A stretch of 64,000 bases of DNA from Salinibacterium sp. G-O1 (GTDB taxonomy: Bacteria; Actinomycetota; Actinomycetes; Actinomycetales; Microbacteriaceae). Of the stretch, positions 54,102-63,824 are shown piece by piece (positions within the stretch are counted from its first letter, which is position 1; each line of letters opens with the position of its first letter). Position numbers and translations under genes: made by a program. The notes under the pieces were generated by a model. That model was not told the origin of the DNA. It did not search any database and saw nothing but the letters and a program-made list of their open reading frames with translations. The stretch covers positions 62,001 to 126,000 of the forward strand of contig NZ_JASISV010000001.1 in NCBI RefSeq assembly GCF_030063305.1, read 5' to 3'.

Positions 54102-55548
54102 CGATCTGGTGATCAGTGGCGGCGGGTCGTTTGCCATCGGCACCGACGAACTCTTCGCCTGTGCTGAACGCGTGCTCGAACTCGCACGAGAAATATCTGC
54201 ACTCGATCGTGATTTGGCATCGATCGACTCCAGCCTGTCCCGCCGGCAGCTCGAGTCGACGGGGGCCGCGGCGAGCGGAATTCGGGCTGAGGCCGACATC
54301 GACAGGGCCATGGTGACCCTCGCCGAAGTCGAGGTGCAGGCGAGGGCTCTGCATTTCGGCATGGGAGCTGCCGCACAGGGGTATGGCTTCGCCGAGCACT
54401 TCGTCGGAAGCATGATCCACGAGTTCACGGGGCAGTGGGCTGCGCTTCTGGCCAGGTTTTCGCCGATGTTGCTGTTGGCGACCCTCGGCGGAACGGCCGT
54501 GCTGGGAGTGGCGGGCGGGCAGCTGGCAGGAGCCACCCCTCGTGGCGGGACGACAGCACCCCCGCCAGGCGCACCGAGATCGGGCGGTCCCGGGGTGCCA
54601 CGGCCGTCCAACTGGATGAGGCAGAACAACGAGATCATCACCAATCCGCTCACGGTAGATCTGGTGCGGATCGCATCGCAGTCCTCTGGTGATGTGGTCG
54701 CTGGTGCAGCAGGGGTGCCTCCACAGCTGCTGGGCCTGCTCGGTGGGGCGGGGGTGGCGATCGGTTCGAAGGCGATGATGGGCGCAGGTTCGCTCGTGGG
54801 GATACTCGCCGAGACCCCCGTCAGATTGGTCGACTCCCACACAACGGCCGTCGGGGCGAGCCCGAGTGGATTCGCCGAACGGCTCGGGAGAGTTCCCGAC
54901 ACGGAGGCGACCGATGGGGCGCAGGTGGTCATCGAGAAGTACTCCACCCCCGGTGAACCAGATCGGTTCGAGGTCTACGTGGCAGGGACCGTGACGTTCT
55001 CACCCATGGCCGACTCAGAGCCGTGGGACATGACCAGCAATATGGCCAACGCGGCCGGGGTCACCGGCGGAAGTTACGCATCCGTCGCGGCGGCGATGCA
55101 ACTGGCGGGCATTGACGCGTCGAGCCCGGTGCAGTTCACCGGGTACTCGCAGGGAGGTGGGACGGCGGCCCGGTTGGCGGCATCCGGCGATTACAACACC
55201 CAGGGTCTGGCGACCTTCGGCGGCCCCACGGGCCAGGTGCGGCTTCCGGAGGGATTTCCCGCTGTGATCGTTGAGCACGCCGACGATGTGGTGCCGGCAC
55301 TAGGCGGCGAGCAGGTGAACACGCACGCACTGCTGGTGGAGCGTGAGGTGTTCGCGGGTCGCGACGTGCCCACGGATTACGCCGTGCCGGCCCATCATTA
55401 CGAGTACTACGAGCAGACCGCGAGGCTGATGGACAAGGCCGAAAGCGAGGCAATCACCGGGGCGAGCGGGAGCCTTGATGCGTTCGGTCGTGGCGCATCG
55501 ACCATCACCAGCACCACGTACCGATTCGAACGAGTGCCGGAGCGCTGA
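54094..55548 (+). CDS. Membrane-linked protein with helical N-domain and alpha/beta hydrolase domain
   Basis: This is a 484-residue protein from the ATG at 54094. Residues 1-114 are helical, like a WXG/LXG or PE-type targeting domain. A hydrophobic segment (about 116-143) is followed by a Pro/Gly linker and a second Gly-rich hydrophobic stretch. The C-terminal part has a nucleophile elbow GYSQGG with Ser352, an acid at Asp397 or Asp398, and His434 or His435 in PAHHYEYY, forming a serine hydrolase triad like PE-PPE or lipase-type hydrolases. Overlap with the WXG100-like gene suggests a secreted or surface enzyme pair. The substrate is unknown. Confidence 0.72.
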   Translation: MGDDLVISGGGSFAIGTDELFACAERVLELAREISALDRDLASIDSSLSRRQLESTGAAASGIRAEADIDRAMVTLAEVEVQARALHFGMGAAAQGYGFAEHFVGSMIHEFTGQWAALLARFSPMLLLATLGGTAVLGVAGGQLAGATPRGGTTAPPPGAPRSGGPGVPRPSNWMRQNNEIITNPLTVDLVRIASQSSGDVVAGAAGVPPQLLGLLGGAGVAIGSKAMMGAGSLVGILAETPVRLVDSHTTAVGASPSGFAERLGRVPDTEATDGAQVVIEKYSTPGEPDRFEVYVAGTVTFSPMADSEPWDMTSNMANAAGVTGGSYASVAAAMQLAGIDASSPVQFTGYSQGGGTAARLAASGDYNTQGLATFGGPTGQVRLPEGFPAVIVEHADDVVPALGGEQVNTHALLVEREVFAGRDVPTDYAVPAHHYEYYEQTARLMDKAESEAITGASGSLDAFGRGASTITSTTYRFERVPER

Positions 55549-55554
55549 TCGGGG

Positions 55555-55956
55555 TCAGCGACTATTCGCGTTGCCGACCACCGGGCGGAGGATGATCCCC
55601 ATGAGCCAGGAAATGAGACCGAGTACGAGAGCGCCGAGCACTCCCCACCAGAAGCCGTCGACCACGAGCCCAAAGCCGAACAACCCGGACAGCCAGGCCG
55701 CGAGCAGCAGCAGCAGTCCGTTGACGATGAGGGCGATGAGGCCGAGCGTGAGGATGTAGATGGGAAACGCGACGATCCGGATGAGGTTGCCGATAACCCC
55801 GTTGACGATGCCGAAGATGGCGGCGACAAGCAGGTAGGTGAGAACCGTTTCCAGGGTGCCGCCCGGAGCGAAGGCCTGAACGCTCACGCCGGCGACAAGG
55901 AGGGTCGTCAGCCAGAGGGCGACAGCGTTGATGAGCAGGCGCACGAAGAGTTTCAT
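55555..55956 (-). CDS. Phage holin superfamily IV-type membrane protein
   Basis: This is a 133-residue protein with four membrane helices, starting MKLFVRLLINAVALW at 55956. The family motif IFGIVNGVIGNLIRI (around 50-64) and FWWGVLGALVLGLISWL match the four-helix proteins called phage holin family IV / YvlD. Despite the name these are chromosomal membrane proteins, often linked to envelope stress genes. No prophage genes are nearby. It converges on the hydrolase gene. Confidence 0.88.
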   Translation of the reverse strand: MKLFVRLLINAVALWLTTLLVAGVSVQAFAPGGTLETVLTYLLVAAIFGIVNGVIGNLIRIVAFPIYILTLGLIALIVNGLLLLLAAWLSGLFGFGLVVDGFWWGVLGALVLGLISWLMGIILRPVVGNANSR

Positions 55957-56037
55957 GCAACAACTATGCCGGTTCGGGCTGAAGCTCGTAAAGTCCGCAG
56001 AGGTGCTCCGGCGCACTCGCCCGTTTAGGCTGGGGCG

Positions 56038-57129
56038 GTGACCTCATCGAGAGTACGACTGCGCCCGGAGATCGAGACGCTGGAGCCCTACCGCCAGGGC
56101 AGGCCGGCCGCTGACGATGCGTTCAAGCTCTCGTCTAACGAGAACCCCTTCGAGCCCCTGCCGTCGGTGCTCGCTTCCCTGCCGCTCGGGGCCATCAATC
56201 GGTACCCGGATGCCACGGCTGGCGCCCTCCGCTCCATTCTGGCCCTCCGCTACGGGGTGGAGCCCGGGCAGGTGCAGGTCGGCGCCGGGTCCGTATCCGT
56301 GCTCGCACAGTTGATCACCGCGGCGGCAGCCCAGGGCGATGAAGTCGTCTATTCCTGGCGCAGCTTCGAGGCGTACCCGGGGCTGGTCACCACCTCGGGC
56401 GCGACATCCGTGCAGGTGCCCAACACCCCCGATCATGGACATGACCTTCCCGCGATGCTGGCGGCGATCAACGACCGCACCAGGATCGTCATCGTCTGCA
56501 GCCCCAACAACCCCACCTCCACCGTCGTGTCTCGCGAGCAGTTCGTCGAGTTCATGTCGGCTGTGCCGTCGTCCGTGCTCGTGGTGCTCGACGAGGCCTA
56601 TGCCGAATTCGTGACGGACCCAGAGGCAGTTCGGGGGGCGACACTCGTAGCCGACTATCCGAATCTCGTGCTGCTGCGCACCTTCTCGAAGGCGTATGGC
56701 CTGGCCGGACTCCGCATCGGATACGCGGTCGGCCCCGAGTACGTGATGGATGCGGCCAGGGCCGTCGCCATCCCCCTGTCTGTGACCGGGCTGGCCCAGC
56801 AGGCGGCCATTGCTTCGCTCGAGCACGAGGATGAGCTGCTCGAGCGCGTCGCGCGCCTCAATGACGTGAGGCAGCGCATCGTCGACGGCTTGGCGGCTCA
56901 GGGGTGGCGCATCCCGCAGCCGCATGGCAACTTCGTGTGGCTGCCGACCGGCGAGAACACCACCGCGGCCGCCGAGATATTTGCACGCCACTCCATCGTT
57001 GTGCGTGCCCTGGTCGATGGACTCCGGATCAGCGTCGGCGAGTCCGAAGCTGTGGAAAAACTCCTAAGCGCTGCGGCTGAGGTTGTGGGGATGCAACGAA
57101 CCCCCTCGACTGCTGCCGGGTTAGGTTAG
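56038..57129 (+). CDS. Histidinol-phosphate/aromatic aminotransferase (HisC family)
   Basis: This is a 363-residue class II PLP aminotransferase from a GTG. The PLP lysine is Lys218 in [26 protein letters not shown] at the start and the VLDEAYAEF loop are family marks. It is not in a his operon, so it may be the second HisC-like enzyme (aromatic aminotransferase, Pat). It is followed four bases later by the E1-alpha gene, but a shared pathway is uncertain. Confidence 0.88.
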   Translation: MTSSRVRLRPEIETLEPYRQGRPAADDAFKLSSNENPFEPLPSVLASLPLGAINRYPDATAGALRSILALRYGVEPGQVQVGAGSVSVLAQLITAAAAQGDEVVYSWRSFEAYPGLVTTSGATSVQVPNTPDHGHDLPAMLAAINDRTRIVIVCSPNNPTSTVVSREQFVEFMSAVPSSVLVVLDEAYAEFVTDPEAVRGATLVADYPNLVLLRTFSKAYGLAGLRIGYAVGPEYVMDAARAVAIPLSVTGLAQQAAIASLEHEDELLERVARLNDVRQRIVDGLAAQGWRIPQPHGNFVWLPTGENTTAAAEIFARHSIVVRALVDGLRISVGESEAVEKLLSAAAEVVGMQRTPSTAAGLG

Positions 57130-57133
57130 AGCA

Positions 57134-58261
57134 ATGCAATACACCCCCGCGACGGTCCAGCTCCTGTCGAAGGAAGGCAAACTCGTCGCCAGCGACGCTG
57201 CCGCCGAGTACCTCCCGTACATCGAGCAACTGAGCGACCAGCAGCTTCGTGACTTCCACCGCAACATGGTTGTGATCAGGATGATCGACGTGGATGCCGC
57301 GAACCTGCAGCGTCAGGGACAGCTCGCGATGTGGATTCCGAGCCTCGGCCAGGAGGCCGCCCAGGTCGGTTCCGGCTTCGCCGCCCGCCCGCAGGATCAC
57401 CTGTTCCCCGCCTATCGTGAGCACGCCGTTGCGCGCATCCGGGGAGTCGACCCGATCAAGCTGATTGCTCTGCTTCGCGGGATCAGCCACGGCGGGTGGG
57501 ATCCGAAGGAGAACGGCAACTTCCATCTGTACACACTGGTGATCGGTTCGCAGACCCTGCACGCCACTGGCTACGCGATGGGCATCCAGATGGATGGGGC
57601 CACGGCCACCGGCAACCTCGAGACCGATGAAGCCGTGATGGTGTATTTCGGCGATGGCGCGACCAGCCAAGGCGATGTCAGCGAGGCTCTCGTCTTCGCC
57701 GCCAGCTATCAGACCCCCGAGGTCTTCTTCCTGCAGAACAACCACTGGGCGATCTCGGTGCCGGTGACACGGCAATCTCGCACTCCGCTCTATCTGCGCC
57801 CGTCCGGTTTTGGTATTCCCGGGGTGCAGATCGACGGCAACGATGTGCTCGCGAGCTACGCGGTGACGAGGGCGAACCTCGACGCCGCGCGCAGCGGCGA
57901 GGGTCCCCGGTTCATCGAGGCGCTGACGTACCGAATGGGGGCGCACACCACCAGCGACGACCCCACGAAGTACCGCGCCAACCAGGATGTGGAGTTCTGG
58001 TCAGCCGCTGATCCGATCAGCCGCTTCGAGGCGTACCTCCGGTCGAGGGGTGAGGGCGATCAGTTCTTCGCCGACGTCGCTGCCGAGGGTGCCGATGCCG
58101 CGTCAGACATCCGCCGCCGCATCCATGACCTGGAGAACCCGGCGGTTTCGAGCATGTTTGCCAACGTCTATTCAGAACCGCACCCTGTGATGGATGCCCA
58201 ACTCGCCTGGCTCGAGGCCTACGAGGCCTCGTTCGACGGCGCGGAAGGCGGCCACGCGTGA
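57134..58261 (+). CDS. 2-oxo-acid dehydrogenase E1 component, alpha subunit
   Basis: This is a 375-residue protein. The thiamine diphosphate motif GDGATSQGDVSEAL through NNHWAIS is intact, as is the phosphorylation-loop region GAHTTSDDPTKYR. With the beta subunit it decarboxylates pyruvate or branched-chain 2-oxo acids and loads the acyl group on E2 lipoate. The alpha/beta split form and no nearby lpd suggest a branched-chain (BkdA) or pyruvate (PdhA) type that shares the genome's E3. It overlaps the beta gene by four bases. Confidence 0.93.
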   Translation: MQYTPATVQLLSKEGKLVASDAAAEYLPYIEQLSDQQLRDFHRNMVVIRMIDVDAANLQRQGQLAMWIPSLGQEAAQVGSGFAARPQDHLFPAYREHAVARIRGVDPIKLIALLRGISHGGWDPKENGNFHLYTLVIGSQTLHATGYAMGIQMDGATATGNLETDEAVMVYFGDGATSQGDVSEALVFAASYQTPEVFFLQNNHWAISVPVTRQSRTPLYLRPSGFGIPGVQIDGNDVLASYAVTRANLDAARSGEGPRFIEALTYRMGAHTTSDDPTKYRANQDVEFWSAADPISRFEAYLRSRGEGDQFFADVAAEGADAASDIRRRIHDLENPAVSSMFANVYSEPHPVMDAQLAWLEAYEASFDGAEGGHA

Positions 58262-59238
58262 GCGCGCAAACACTGAGTCTTGCCAAAGCCATCAACCTGG
58301 GACTTCGCCAGGCCCTCATCGACAACGACAAAGTGCTTCTCATGGGCGAGGACATCGGCCCGTTGGGTGGCGTCTTCCGTGTCACGGAGGGGCTGCAGGC
58401 AGAGTTTGGTGAGAAGCGCGTGCTCGACACTCCACTCGCCGAGTCCGGCATCATCGGCACGGCCATCGGCATGGCGATGCGCGGCTATCGTCCGGTCATC
58501 GAGATCCAGTTCGATGGGTTCATCTTTCCCGGCTTCGATCAGATCACCTCGCAGCTGGCGAAACTGACGGCCCGTCACGAGGGTTCACTCTCAATGCCCG
58601 TGGTGATACGCGTGCCGTACGGCGGGCACATCGGAGCTGTCGAGCACCACCAGGAAAGCCCAGAGGCGTACTTTGCGCACACGGCAGGCCTGCGCGTGGT
58701 CACCCCGTCCACCCCGCACGACGGCTACTGGATGATTCAGGAGGCCATCGCCAGCAACGACCCCGTGATGTTCTTCGAGCCGAAGAGCCGCTACTGGCCC
58801 AAGGGCGAGGTCGAGATGGATGCCAGCGGCAGCGACCTGCACACGTCGCGGGTCGTGCGTACCGGCACCGATGCAACACTCCTCGGCTACGGCCCGATGG
58901 TGAACGTGCTGCTGCGCGCCGCCGAGATCGCCGCCGCGGAGGGTCGGAGCCTTGAGGTCATCGACCTGCGCTCGCTGTCCCCGATCGACTACGACCCGAT
59001 CGTGGCATCCGTGCAGAAGACCGGCAGGCTCGTCATCGCGCAGGAAGCGCCAGGCTTCGTGTCTGTCGGTTCCGAGATCGCGGCGACGATCACCGAGCGT
59101 GCCTTCTATTCACTGGAGGCGCCGGTCATGCGCGTCGCCGGCTTCGACACTCCCTTCCCCCCTGCCAAGCTCGAGGTCACCTACCTTCCCGACGCTGATC
59201 GCGTGCTTGAGGCCGTCGACAGGGCCATGGCCTTCTAG
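58258..59238 (+). CDS. 2-oxo-acid dehydrogenase E1 component, beta subunit
   Basis: This is a 326-residue transketolase-fold protein from a GTG. It has [18 protein letters not shown], the [15 protein letters not shown] loop, [19 protein letters not shown] and the C-terminal [14 protein letters not shown]. It completes the heterotetramer with the upstream alpha subunit. It is followed 38 bases later by the E2 gene. Confidence 0.94.
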   Translation: MSAQTLSLAKAINLGLRQALIDNDKVLLMGEDIGPLGGVFRVTEGLQAEFGEKRVLDTPLAESGIIGTAIGMAMRGYRPVIEIQFDGFIFPGFDQITSQLAKLTARHEGSLSMPVVIRVPYGGHIGAVEHHQESPEAYFAHTAGLRVVTPSTPHDGYWMIQEAIASNDPVMFFEPKSRYWPKGEVEMDASGSDLHTSRVVRTGTDATLLGYGPMVNVLLRAAEIAAAEGRSLEVIDLRSLSPIDYDPIVASVQKTGRLVIAQEAPGFVSVGSEIAATITERAFYSLEAPVMRVAGFDTPFPPAKLEVTYLPDADRVLEAVDRAMAF

Positions 59239-59276
59239 GCCGGTTCACGACTTTTCAGAACAGGAGCACGGCAACT

Positions 59277-60608
59277 ATGGCGAACTCAGATTTCACACTT
59301 CCGGATGTCGGCGAGGGTCTCACCGAGGCCGAAATCGTCTCCTGGAAGGTCAAGGCCGGCGACACCGTCGTTGTCAACCAGGTTCTCGTCGAGATCGAGA
59401 CGGCGAAATCGCTCGTCGAGTTGCCGTCGCCGTTCGCTGGCACGGTGTCGGCTCTGCTCGTGGAGGAGGGCCAGACCGTCGAGGTCGGAACCCCCATCAT
59501 CTCGGTGGACTCGGGCGGTTCCGAGGTTGAACTGACCGCACCTGCCGGTGCCGACGAGTCGATCGTGGCAGACACGGCAGCAACCGTCGCTCCTCAGGAA
59601 GAGGGCTCGGGCGCCGTGCTCGTCGGCTACGGGGTCAGCGGCCACGGGGGATCCCGCCGTCGCGGCGTTTCCGCCGCGACGCCGTCGGCGCAGGGGGTGG
59701 CCCCCGCCGCGCCGAAGCGTCCGGCCGCCCTGGCAGCGCCCGGGGCATCCGTCACCATTACGAAGCCGCCGATCCGCAAGCTCGCCAAGGATCTCGGCGT
59801 CGACCTCTCGGTCGTGGTGGCCACCGGACCCCTCGGTGATGTCACCCGCGATGACGTCATCAGGCAAGCGTCGCAGGCGAGCGTCTTCCGCAACATCCAG
59901 ACACCGGAGTGGGGTGATGAGCGCGAAGAGGTCATCCCTGTGAAGGGCGTTCGCAAGGCGATCGCGAAGGCGATGACGCACAGCGCTTTCTCTGCGCCTC
60001 ACGTGAGTGTGTTCGTCGACCTTGACGCCACCAGGACCATGGAGTTCGTCAAGCGTCTCAAGAATTCCCCGGATTTTGCGGGCATCAGGATTTCGCCACT
60101 GCTCATCGCCGCGAAGGCCGTGATCTGGGCCGTGCGCCGCAACCCCACTGTCAACAGCACCTGGACCGACAAAGAGATCACCGTGCACCACTACGTGAAT
60201 CTCGGCATCGCGGCGGCAACCCCGCGCGGTCTGGTCGTGCCCAACATCAAGGATGCGCACACCCTGTCGCTGCGCGAGCTAGCCTCGTCGCTCGAGCAGC
60301 TGACCATCTCGGCGCGAGACGGCAAGACGCAGCCGGCCGAAATGGCCGGCGGCACGTTCACGATCACCAACCTCGGATCGTTCGGCATGGATACGGGGAC
60401 CCCCATCCTGAACCCGGGCGAGGTGGGCATTCTCGCCCTCGGAACCATCAAGCAGAAGCCGTGGGTCGTCGACGGCGAGGTGCGGCCGCGATTTGTGACC
60501 ACGCTGAGCGGCAGCTTCGACCATCGGGTCGTCGACGGCGACGTGGTGAGCCGCTTTGTGGCAGATGTCGCGAGCGTGCTCGAGGAGCCAGCGCTGCTGC
60601 TCGACTAG
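59277..60608 (+). CDS. 2-oxo-acid dehydrogenase E2 component (dihydrolipoamide acyltransferase)
   Basis: This is a 443-residue protein. One lipoyl domain (1-80) has Lys44 in [12 protein letters not shown]. An Ala/Pro/Ser linker leads to the peripheral subunit-binding domain (about 158-195, [14 protein letters not shown]) and the catalytic domain with HRVVDGD (His416, Asp420) near the C-terminus. It transfers the acyl group from lipoate to CoA. AGGAG lies ten bases ahead of the ATG. No E3 gene is in the window. Confidence 0.94.
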   Translation: MANSDFTLPDVGEGLTEAEIVSWKVKAGDTVVVNQVLVEIETAKSLVELPSPFAGTVSALLVEEGQTVEVGTPIISVDSGGSEVELTAPAGADESIVADTAATVAPQEEGSGAVLVGYGVSGHGGSRRRGVSAATPSAQGVAPAAPKRPAALAAPGASVTITKPPIRKLAKDLGVDLSVVVATGPLGDVTRDDVIRQASQASVFRNIQTPEWGDEREEVIPVKGVRKAIAKAMTHSAFSAPHVSVFVDLDATRTMEFVKRLKNSPDFAGIRISPLLIAAKAVIWAVRRNPTVNSTWTDKEITVHHYVNLGIAAATPRGLVVPNIKDAHTLSLRELASSLEQLTISARDGKTQPAEMAGGTFTITNLGSFGMDTGTPILNPGEVGILALGTIKQKPWVVDGEVRPRFVTTLSGSFDHRVVDGDVVSRFVADVASVLEEPALLLD

Positions 60609-60651
60609 CGATCGCGCGCTGCTCAAGAAACGCGTTCGTGAGGTACGCTGT

Positions 60652-60666
60652 TGATAACGAATCTCA
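60652..60666. promoter_or_regulatory. Candidate Zur box before znuA
   Basis: TGATAACGAATCTCA has the dyad ends TGA and TCA and resembles actinobacterial Zur/Fur boxes of the TGAnAAtnnTTnTCA kind, in imperfect form. It lies 25 bases before the znuA start, in the promoter of the operon that encodes zur itself. Confidence 0.55.
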
Positions 60667-60690
60667 TTACCGTTCTTTAGAAAGCATTTC

Positions 60691-61587
60691 ATGCAGCGCA
60701 CCATCCCCGCCCTGGCGGCCATCGTTATCGCATCGCTCACCCTCGCCGGCTGTGCGGCTACGCCCGCCCCCGAGAGCAGTGGAATAACGATCGTCGCGTC
60801 GACGACCGTATACGGAGACATCGCCGAAACCATCGTTGGTGACCTCGGCACCGTCACCAGCATCATCGGAAACTCCACAGTCGAGCCGCACAGCTTCGAA
60901 GCGTCGGCCCGCGACCAGCTCAGCATTGCCGACGCCCAACTCGTGATTGCCAATGGCGGCGGATACGACCCGTTCATGGACGCGTTGGTCGAGGCATCCG
61001 GAACCCAGGCCGTCGTCATCAACGCTGTCGACGCGTCGGGCCTGGATGCCGACGGCGCTGACACCTTTAACGAGCACATCTGGTACTCGTTCAGCGGCAT
61101 GACCGGGGTAGTCGCGCGGATCGCCGACGAACTTGCCACCATCGACCCGGCCAACGCCGCCACGTTCAAATCGAATGCGGCAGGCCTCACGGCGAAACTC
61201 GGCGCGCTCGAGGCTCGGGCAAGCGAGCTGGCCGCGGAGATCGACGGCGGGGGTGCCGCGGTGACGGAGCCTGTTCCGGTCTACCTGCTGGAGGCGGTCG
61301 GGCTCGAGAATCTCACCCCGAGCGACTTCACCGAGGCGATCGAGGAAGGCAACGACGTACCGCCCCTCGCGCTGGAGGAGACGATTGACCTGTTCACCAG
61401 CGGCGCCGTGCGGGTGCTCGCGTACAACGAGCAGACGTCGAGCCCCGAAACCGAGCGGGTGCAGCAGGCCGCCGCCGCCGCCGGCATCCCGGTGGTGCAG
61501 TTCACCGAGACACTGCCAGAGGGCGCCACGTATGTGTCGTGGATGACCGACAACCTGGACGCCGTCGCGACGGCAGTCGCACCATGA
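60691..61587 (+). CDS. znuA: Zinc/manganese ABC transporter substrate-binding lipoprotein
   Basis: This is a 298-residue protein with a signal peptide and lipobox LAGC (Cys21). It is a cluster A-I metal-binding protein: VASTTVYGDIAETI, EPHSFEAS with a metal histidine, NEHIWYS and a C-terminal acidic ligand in YNEQTSSP. The His-rich loop of many ZnuA proteins is absent. Its operon with znuC, znuB and zur argues for zinc. It overlaps znuC by four bases. Confidence 0.9.
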   Translation: MQRTIPALAAIVIASLTLAGCAATPAPESSGITIVASTTVYGDIAETIVGDLGTVTSIIGNSTVEPHSFEASARDQLSIADAQLVIANGGGYDPFMDALVEASGTQAVVINAVDASGLDADGADTFNEHIWYSFSGMTGVVARIADELATIDPANAATFKSNAAGLTAKLGALEARASELAAEIDGGGAAVTEPVPVYLLEAVGLENLTPSDFTEAIEEGNDVPPLALEETIDLFTSGAVRVLAYNEQTSSPETERVQQAAAAAGIPVVQFTETLPEGATYVSWMTDNLDAVATAVAP

Positions 61588-62381
61588 CCGGACCCATCCT
61601 CGACATCCGCCAGGCCGGACTGAAGCTCGGCGGCCGCACCCTGTGGAGCGGCCTCGACCTCAGCGTGAAGCCCGGCGAGTTCGTGGCAGTGCTCGGTGCC
61701 AACGGCTCCGGCAAGACCAGCCTGCTCCGGGCGATCCTCGGGCAACTCCCGATCGACTCCGGAGAGATTCTGCTCCAGGGGCGGAAGGTGCACCGTGGTG
61801 ACCGTGCGATCGGCTACATCCCGCAGCAGCGGATCATGCCCGCCGGTACCGCGCTCAGGGGCCGCGACCTGGTGAGCCTCGGGCTCGACGGTCACCGCTG
61901 GGGTGTGCCGTGGCCGTCACGGCGTTCTCGGGAGAAAGTGGATGCGCTGGTCGAGTCGGTCGGCGCGACAGCCTACGCAGACCTTCCGGTGGGTGTGCTC
62001 TCGGGCGGAGAGCAGCAGCGGCTGCGGGTGGGCCAGGCCCTCGCGAGTGATCCCGCGCTGTTGCTGTGCGACGAACCACTGTCGAGTCTCGACCTCCATC
62101 ACCAGCGCGGGGTCGCTGAGCTCATCGACAAGGGGCTGCACGAGCGTGGCACCGCGGTCGTCTTCGTCACCCACGACATCAACCCGGTGCTCGACATGGT
62201 CGACACCGTGCTGTACCTCGCGGCCGGGAAGTTCACCTCCGGCCCGCCCGAGGAGGTGCTGCGCTCTGACGTGCTCAGCGACATGTACGGCACCGAGGTC
62301 GAGGTCATCCACACCGGCAACCGGGTGTTTGTCGCGGGAGTTCCCGAGTTTCCGCACCACCACGGGGAGGTTGGCGCATGA
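61584..62381 (+). CDS. znuC: Zinc ABC transporter ATP-binding protein
   Basis: This is a 265-residue ATPase from the ATG at 61584. Walker A GANGSGKT, Q-loop PQQR, signature LSGGEQQR, Walker B LLLCDEP and switch VTHD are all present. The C-terminus ends in a His-rich stretch (PEFPHHHGEVGA) that may sense metal. It energises uptake through ZnuB. It overlaps znuB by four bases. Confidence 0.93.
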   Translation: MTGPILDIRQAGLKLGGRTLWSGLDLSVKPGEFVAVLGANGSGKTSLLRAILGQLPIDSGEILLQGRKVHRGDRAIGYIPQQRIMPAGTALRGRDLVSLGLDGHRWGVPWPSRRSREKVDALVESVGATAYADLPVGVLSGGEQQRLRVGQALASDPALLLCDEPLSSLDLHHQRGVAELIDKGLHERGTAVVFVTHDINPVLDMVDTVLYLAAGKFTSGPPEEVLRSDVLSDMYGTEVEVIHTGNRVFVAGVPEFPHHHGEVGA

Positions 62382-63289
62382 TGAGCGACGTGCTCGCGAC
62401 CGACTTCTGGTCATCCATCTTCAATTTCAGCGACTACGGTCGCCTGCTCGTTCTCGTGCAGAACTCCATCATCGCCGCAGCCATCCTCGGCATCGTGGGG
62501 GGCCTGATCGGCGTCTTCGTGATGCAGCGAGACATGGCGTTCGCGGTGCACGGAATCAGTGAACTCTCGTTCGCCGGTGCGGCCGGCGCGCTGCTGTTCG
62601 GCGCCAACGTCGTGGCCGGGTCGCTCGTCGGGTCGTTGCTGGCCGCGGCGATCATCGGTGTGCTGGGAGCGAGGGCACGGGATCGCAACTCCATCATCGG
62701 AGTGCTGATGCCGTTCGGGCTCGGTCTTGGCATCCTCTTCCTCGCGTTGTATCCGGGTCGAAGCGGCAACAAGTTCGGCCTGCTCACCGGTCAGATCCTG
62801 TCGGTCGACATCCCGCAGCTCGGGGTGCTCATCGGCATCAGCATCGTCGTGCTCGCTGTGCTGCTGGTGATCTGGCGTCCGCTGGTCTTCGACAGCGTCG
62901 ACCCCGATGTCGCCATGGCACGCGGTGTTCCGGCCGGCATGCTGTCGATCGTCTTCATGATCCTGCTCGGTCTGATGGTCGCCGTCTCGGTGCAGATCAT
63001 CGGGGCGCTGCTCGTGCTGGCACTGCTCGTGACGCCCGCGGCTGCGGCCCTGCGCATCTCGTCGTCGCCCGTGGTCGTGCCGCTGCTCGCGATGCTGTTC
63101 GGCTTTGTGTCGGCCGTGGGCGGAGTGCTGCTCGCCATCGGCGGTTCGCTTCCCATCAGCCCATACGTCACCACACTCTCGTTCCTCATTTACATCGGAT
63201 GCCGCATCGCGGGCCGCATCAAGGGCAGCCGCCTGCGCCGCCGGCGTGAGCCGTCCGCTCGCGCAGCGACGGCGGGAGTCACAGGATGA
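62378..63289 (+). CDS. znuB: Zinc ABC transporter permease
   Basis: This is a 303-residue ABC-3 family permease with eight or nine membrane helices, including the family text MAFAVHGISELSFAGAAGALL and PAAAALRI near the C-terminus. A basic cytoplasmic tail (IKGSRLRRRREPS) follows the last helix. It carries the metal handed over by the binding protein. It overlaps zur by four bases. Confidence 0.93.
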   Translation: MMSDVLATDFWSSIFNFSDYGRLLVLVQNSIIAAAILGIVGGLIGVFVMQRDMAFAVHGISELSFAGAAGALLFGANVVAGSLVGSLLAAAIIGVLGARARDRNSIIGVLMPFGLGLGILFLALYPGRSGNKFGLLTGQILSVDIPQLGVLIGISIVVLAVLLVIWRPLVFDSVDPDVAMARGVPAGMLSIVFMILLGLMVAVSVQIIGALLVLALLVTPAAAALRISSSPVVVPLLAMLFGFVSAVGGVLLAIGGSLPISPYVTTLSFLIYIGCRIAGRIKGSRLRRRREPSARAATAGVTG

Positions 63290-63693
63290 AGCGCCACACC
63301 TGGCAGCGCGACGCGGTGCGCGACGCACTCAGCACCCGCGAGAATTTCGTGAGCGCGCAGCAACTGCACGCCGCGCTGAGGGCGGGTGGGTCATCCATTG
63401 GGCTTGCCACCGTCTATCGGGCGCTCGCAGACCTCGCGGTCGAGGGCGAGGCAGACTCGTTGCAGCAGGAGGGCGAAAGCCTGTACCGCGCGTGCACCCC
63501 GGGCACGCACCACCACCACCTCATCTGCCGCCGCTGTGGGCTGACGGTCGAGATCGAAGCGGATGCGGTCGAGCAATGGGCCAACTCCGTCGCGGCCGAG
63601 CACGGGTTCACCGACGCCCACCACGTCGTCGATGTGTTCGGCACCTGCGCGGAATGCGCCTCCGAGATTGCGCAACTGCCTTCCGCCACGTAA
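63286..63693 (+). CDS. zur: Fur-family zinc uptake regulator Zur
   Basis: This is a 135-residue metalloregulator. The N-terminal winged helix (1 to about 75) has TWQRDAVRDAL and IGLATVYRALADL. The metal sites include His75-His78, Cys81 and Cys84 (HHHHLICRRC), and Cys121 and Cys124 (CAEC), the structural zinc pairs. With zinc bound it represses the uptake genes, so it closes a feedback loop with the znuABC genes it is co-transcribed with. Fur or Nur function is less likely given the operon. Confidence 0.92.
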   Translation: MKRHTWQRDAVRDALSTRENFVSAQQLHAALRAGGSSIGLATVYRALADLAVEGEADSLQQEGESLYRACTPGTHHHHLICRRCGLTVEIEADAVEQWANSVAAEHGFTDAHHVVDVFGTCAECASEIAQLPSAT

Positions 63694-63824
63694 TCTAGGC
63701 AAGTTGGGCATTTCCGCCCACACGCATGCCCCCATGAATATGTGGGATCACGGCACGCAGACAAGTGATCTTGGGCGGGCATCCTGAAACGGATGCTCGC
63801 GGTAACCAGAACAGGAGTAGCACC

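Noticed and set aside
53760-54947. 395-residue Ser/Pro/Arg-rich frame opposite the hydrolase
   Set aside because: It has biased composition, no domain, and lies antisense to two overlapping plus-strand frames that fit a real protein pair.
55555-55956. Holin-family protein as a sign of a prophage
   Set aside because: No capsid, integrase, lysin or tail genes are near. This four-helix family is common on chromosomes and misnamed.
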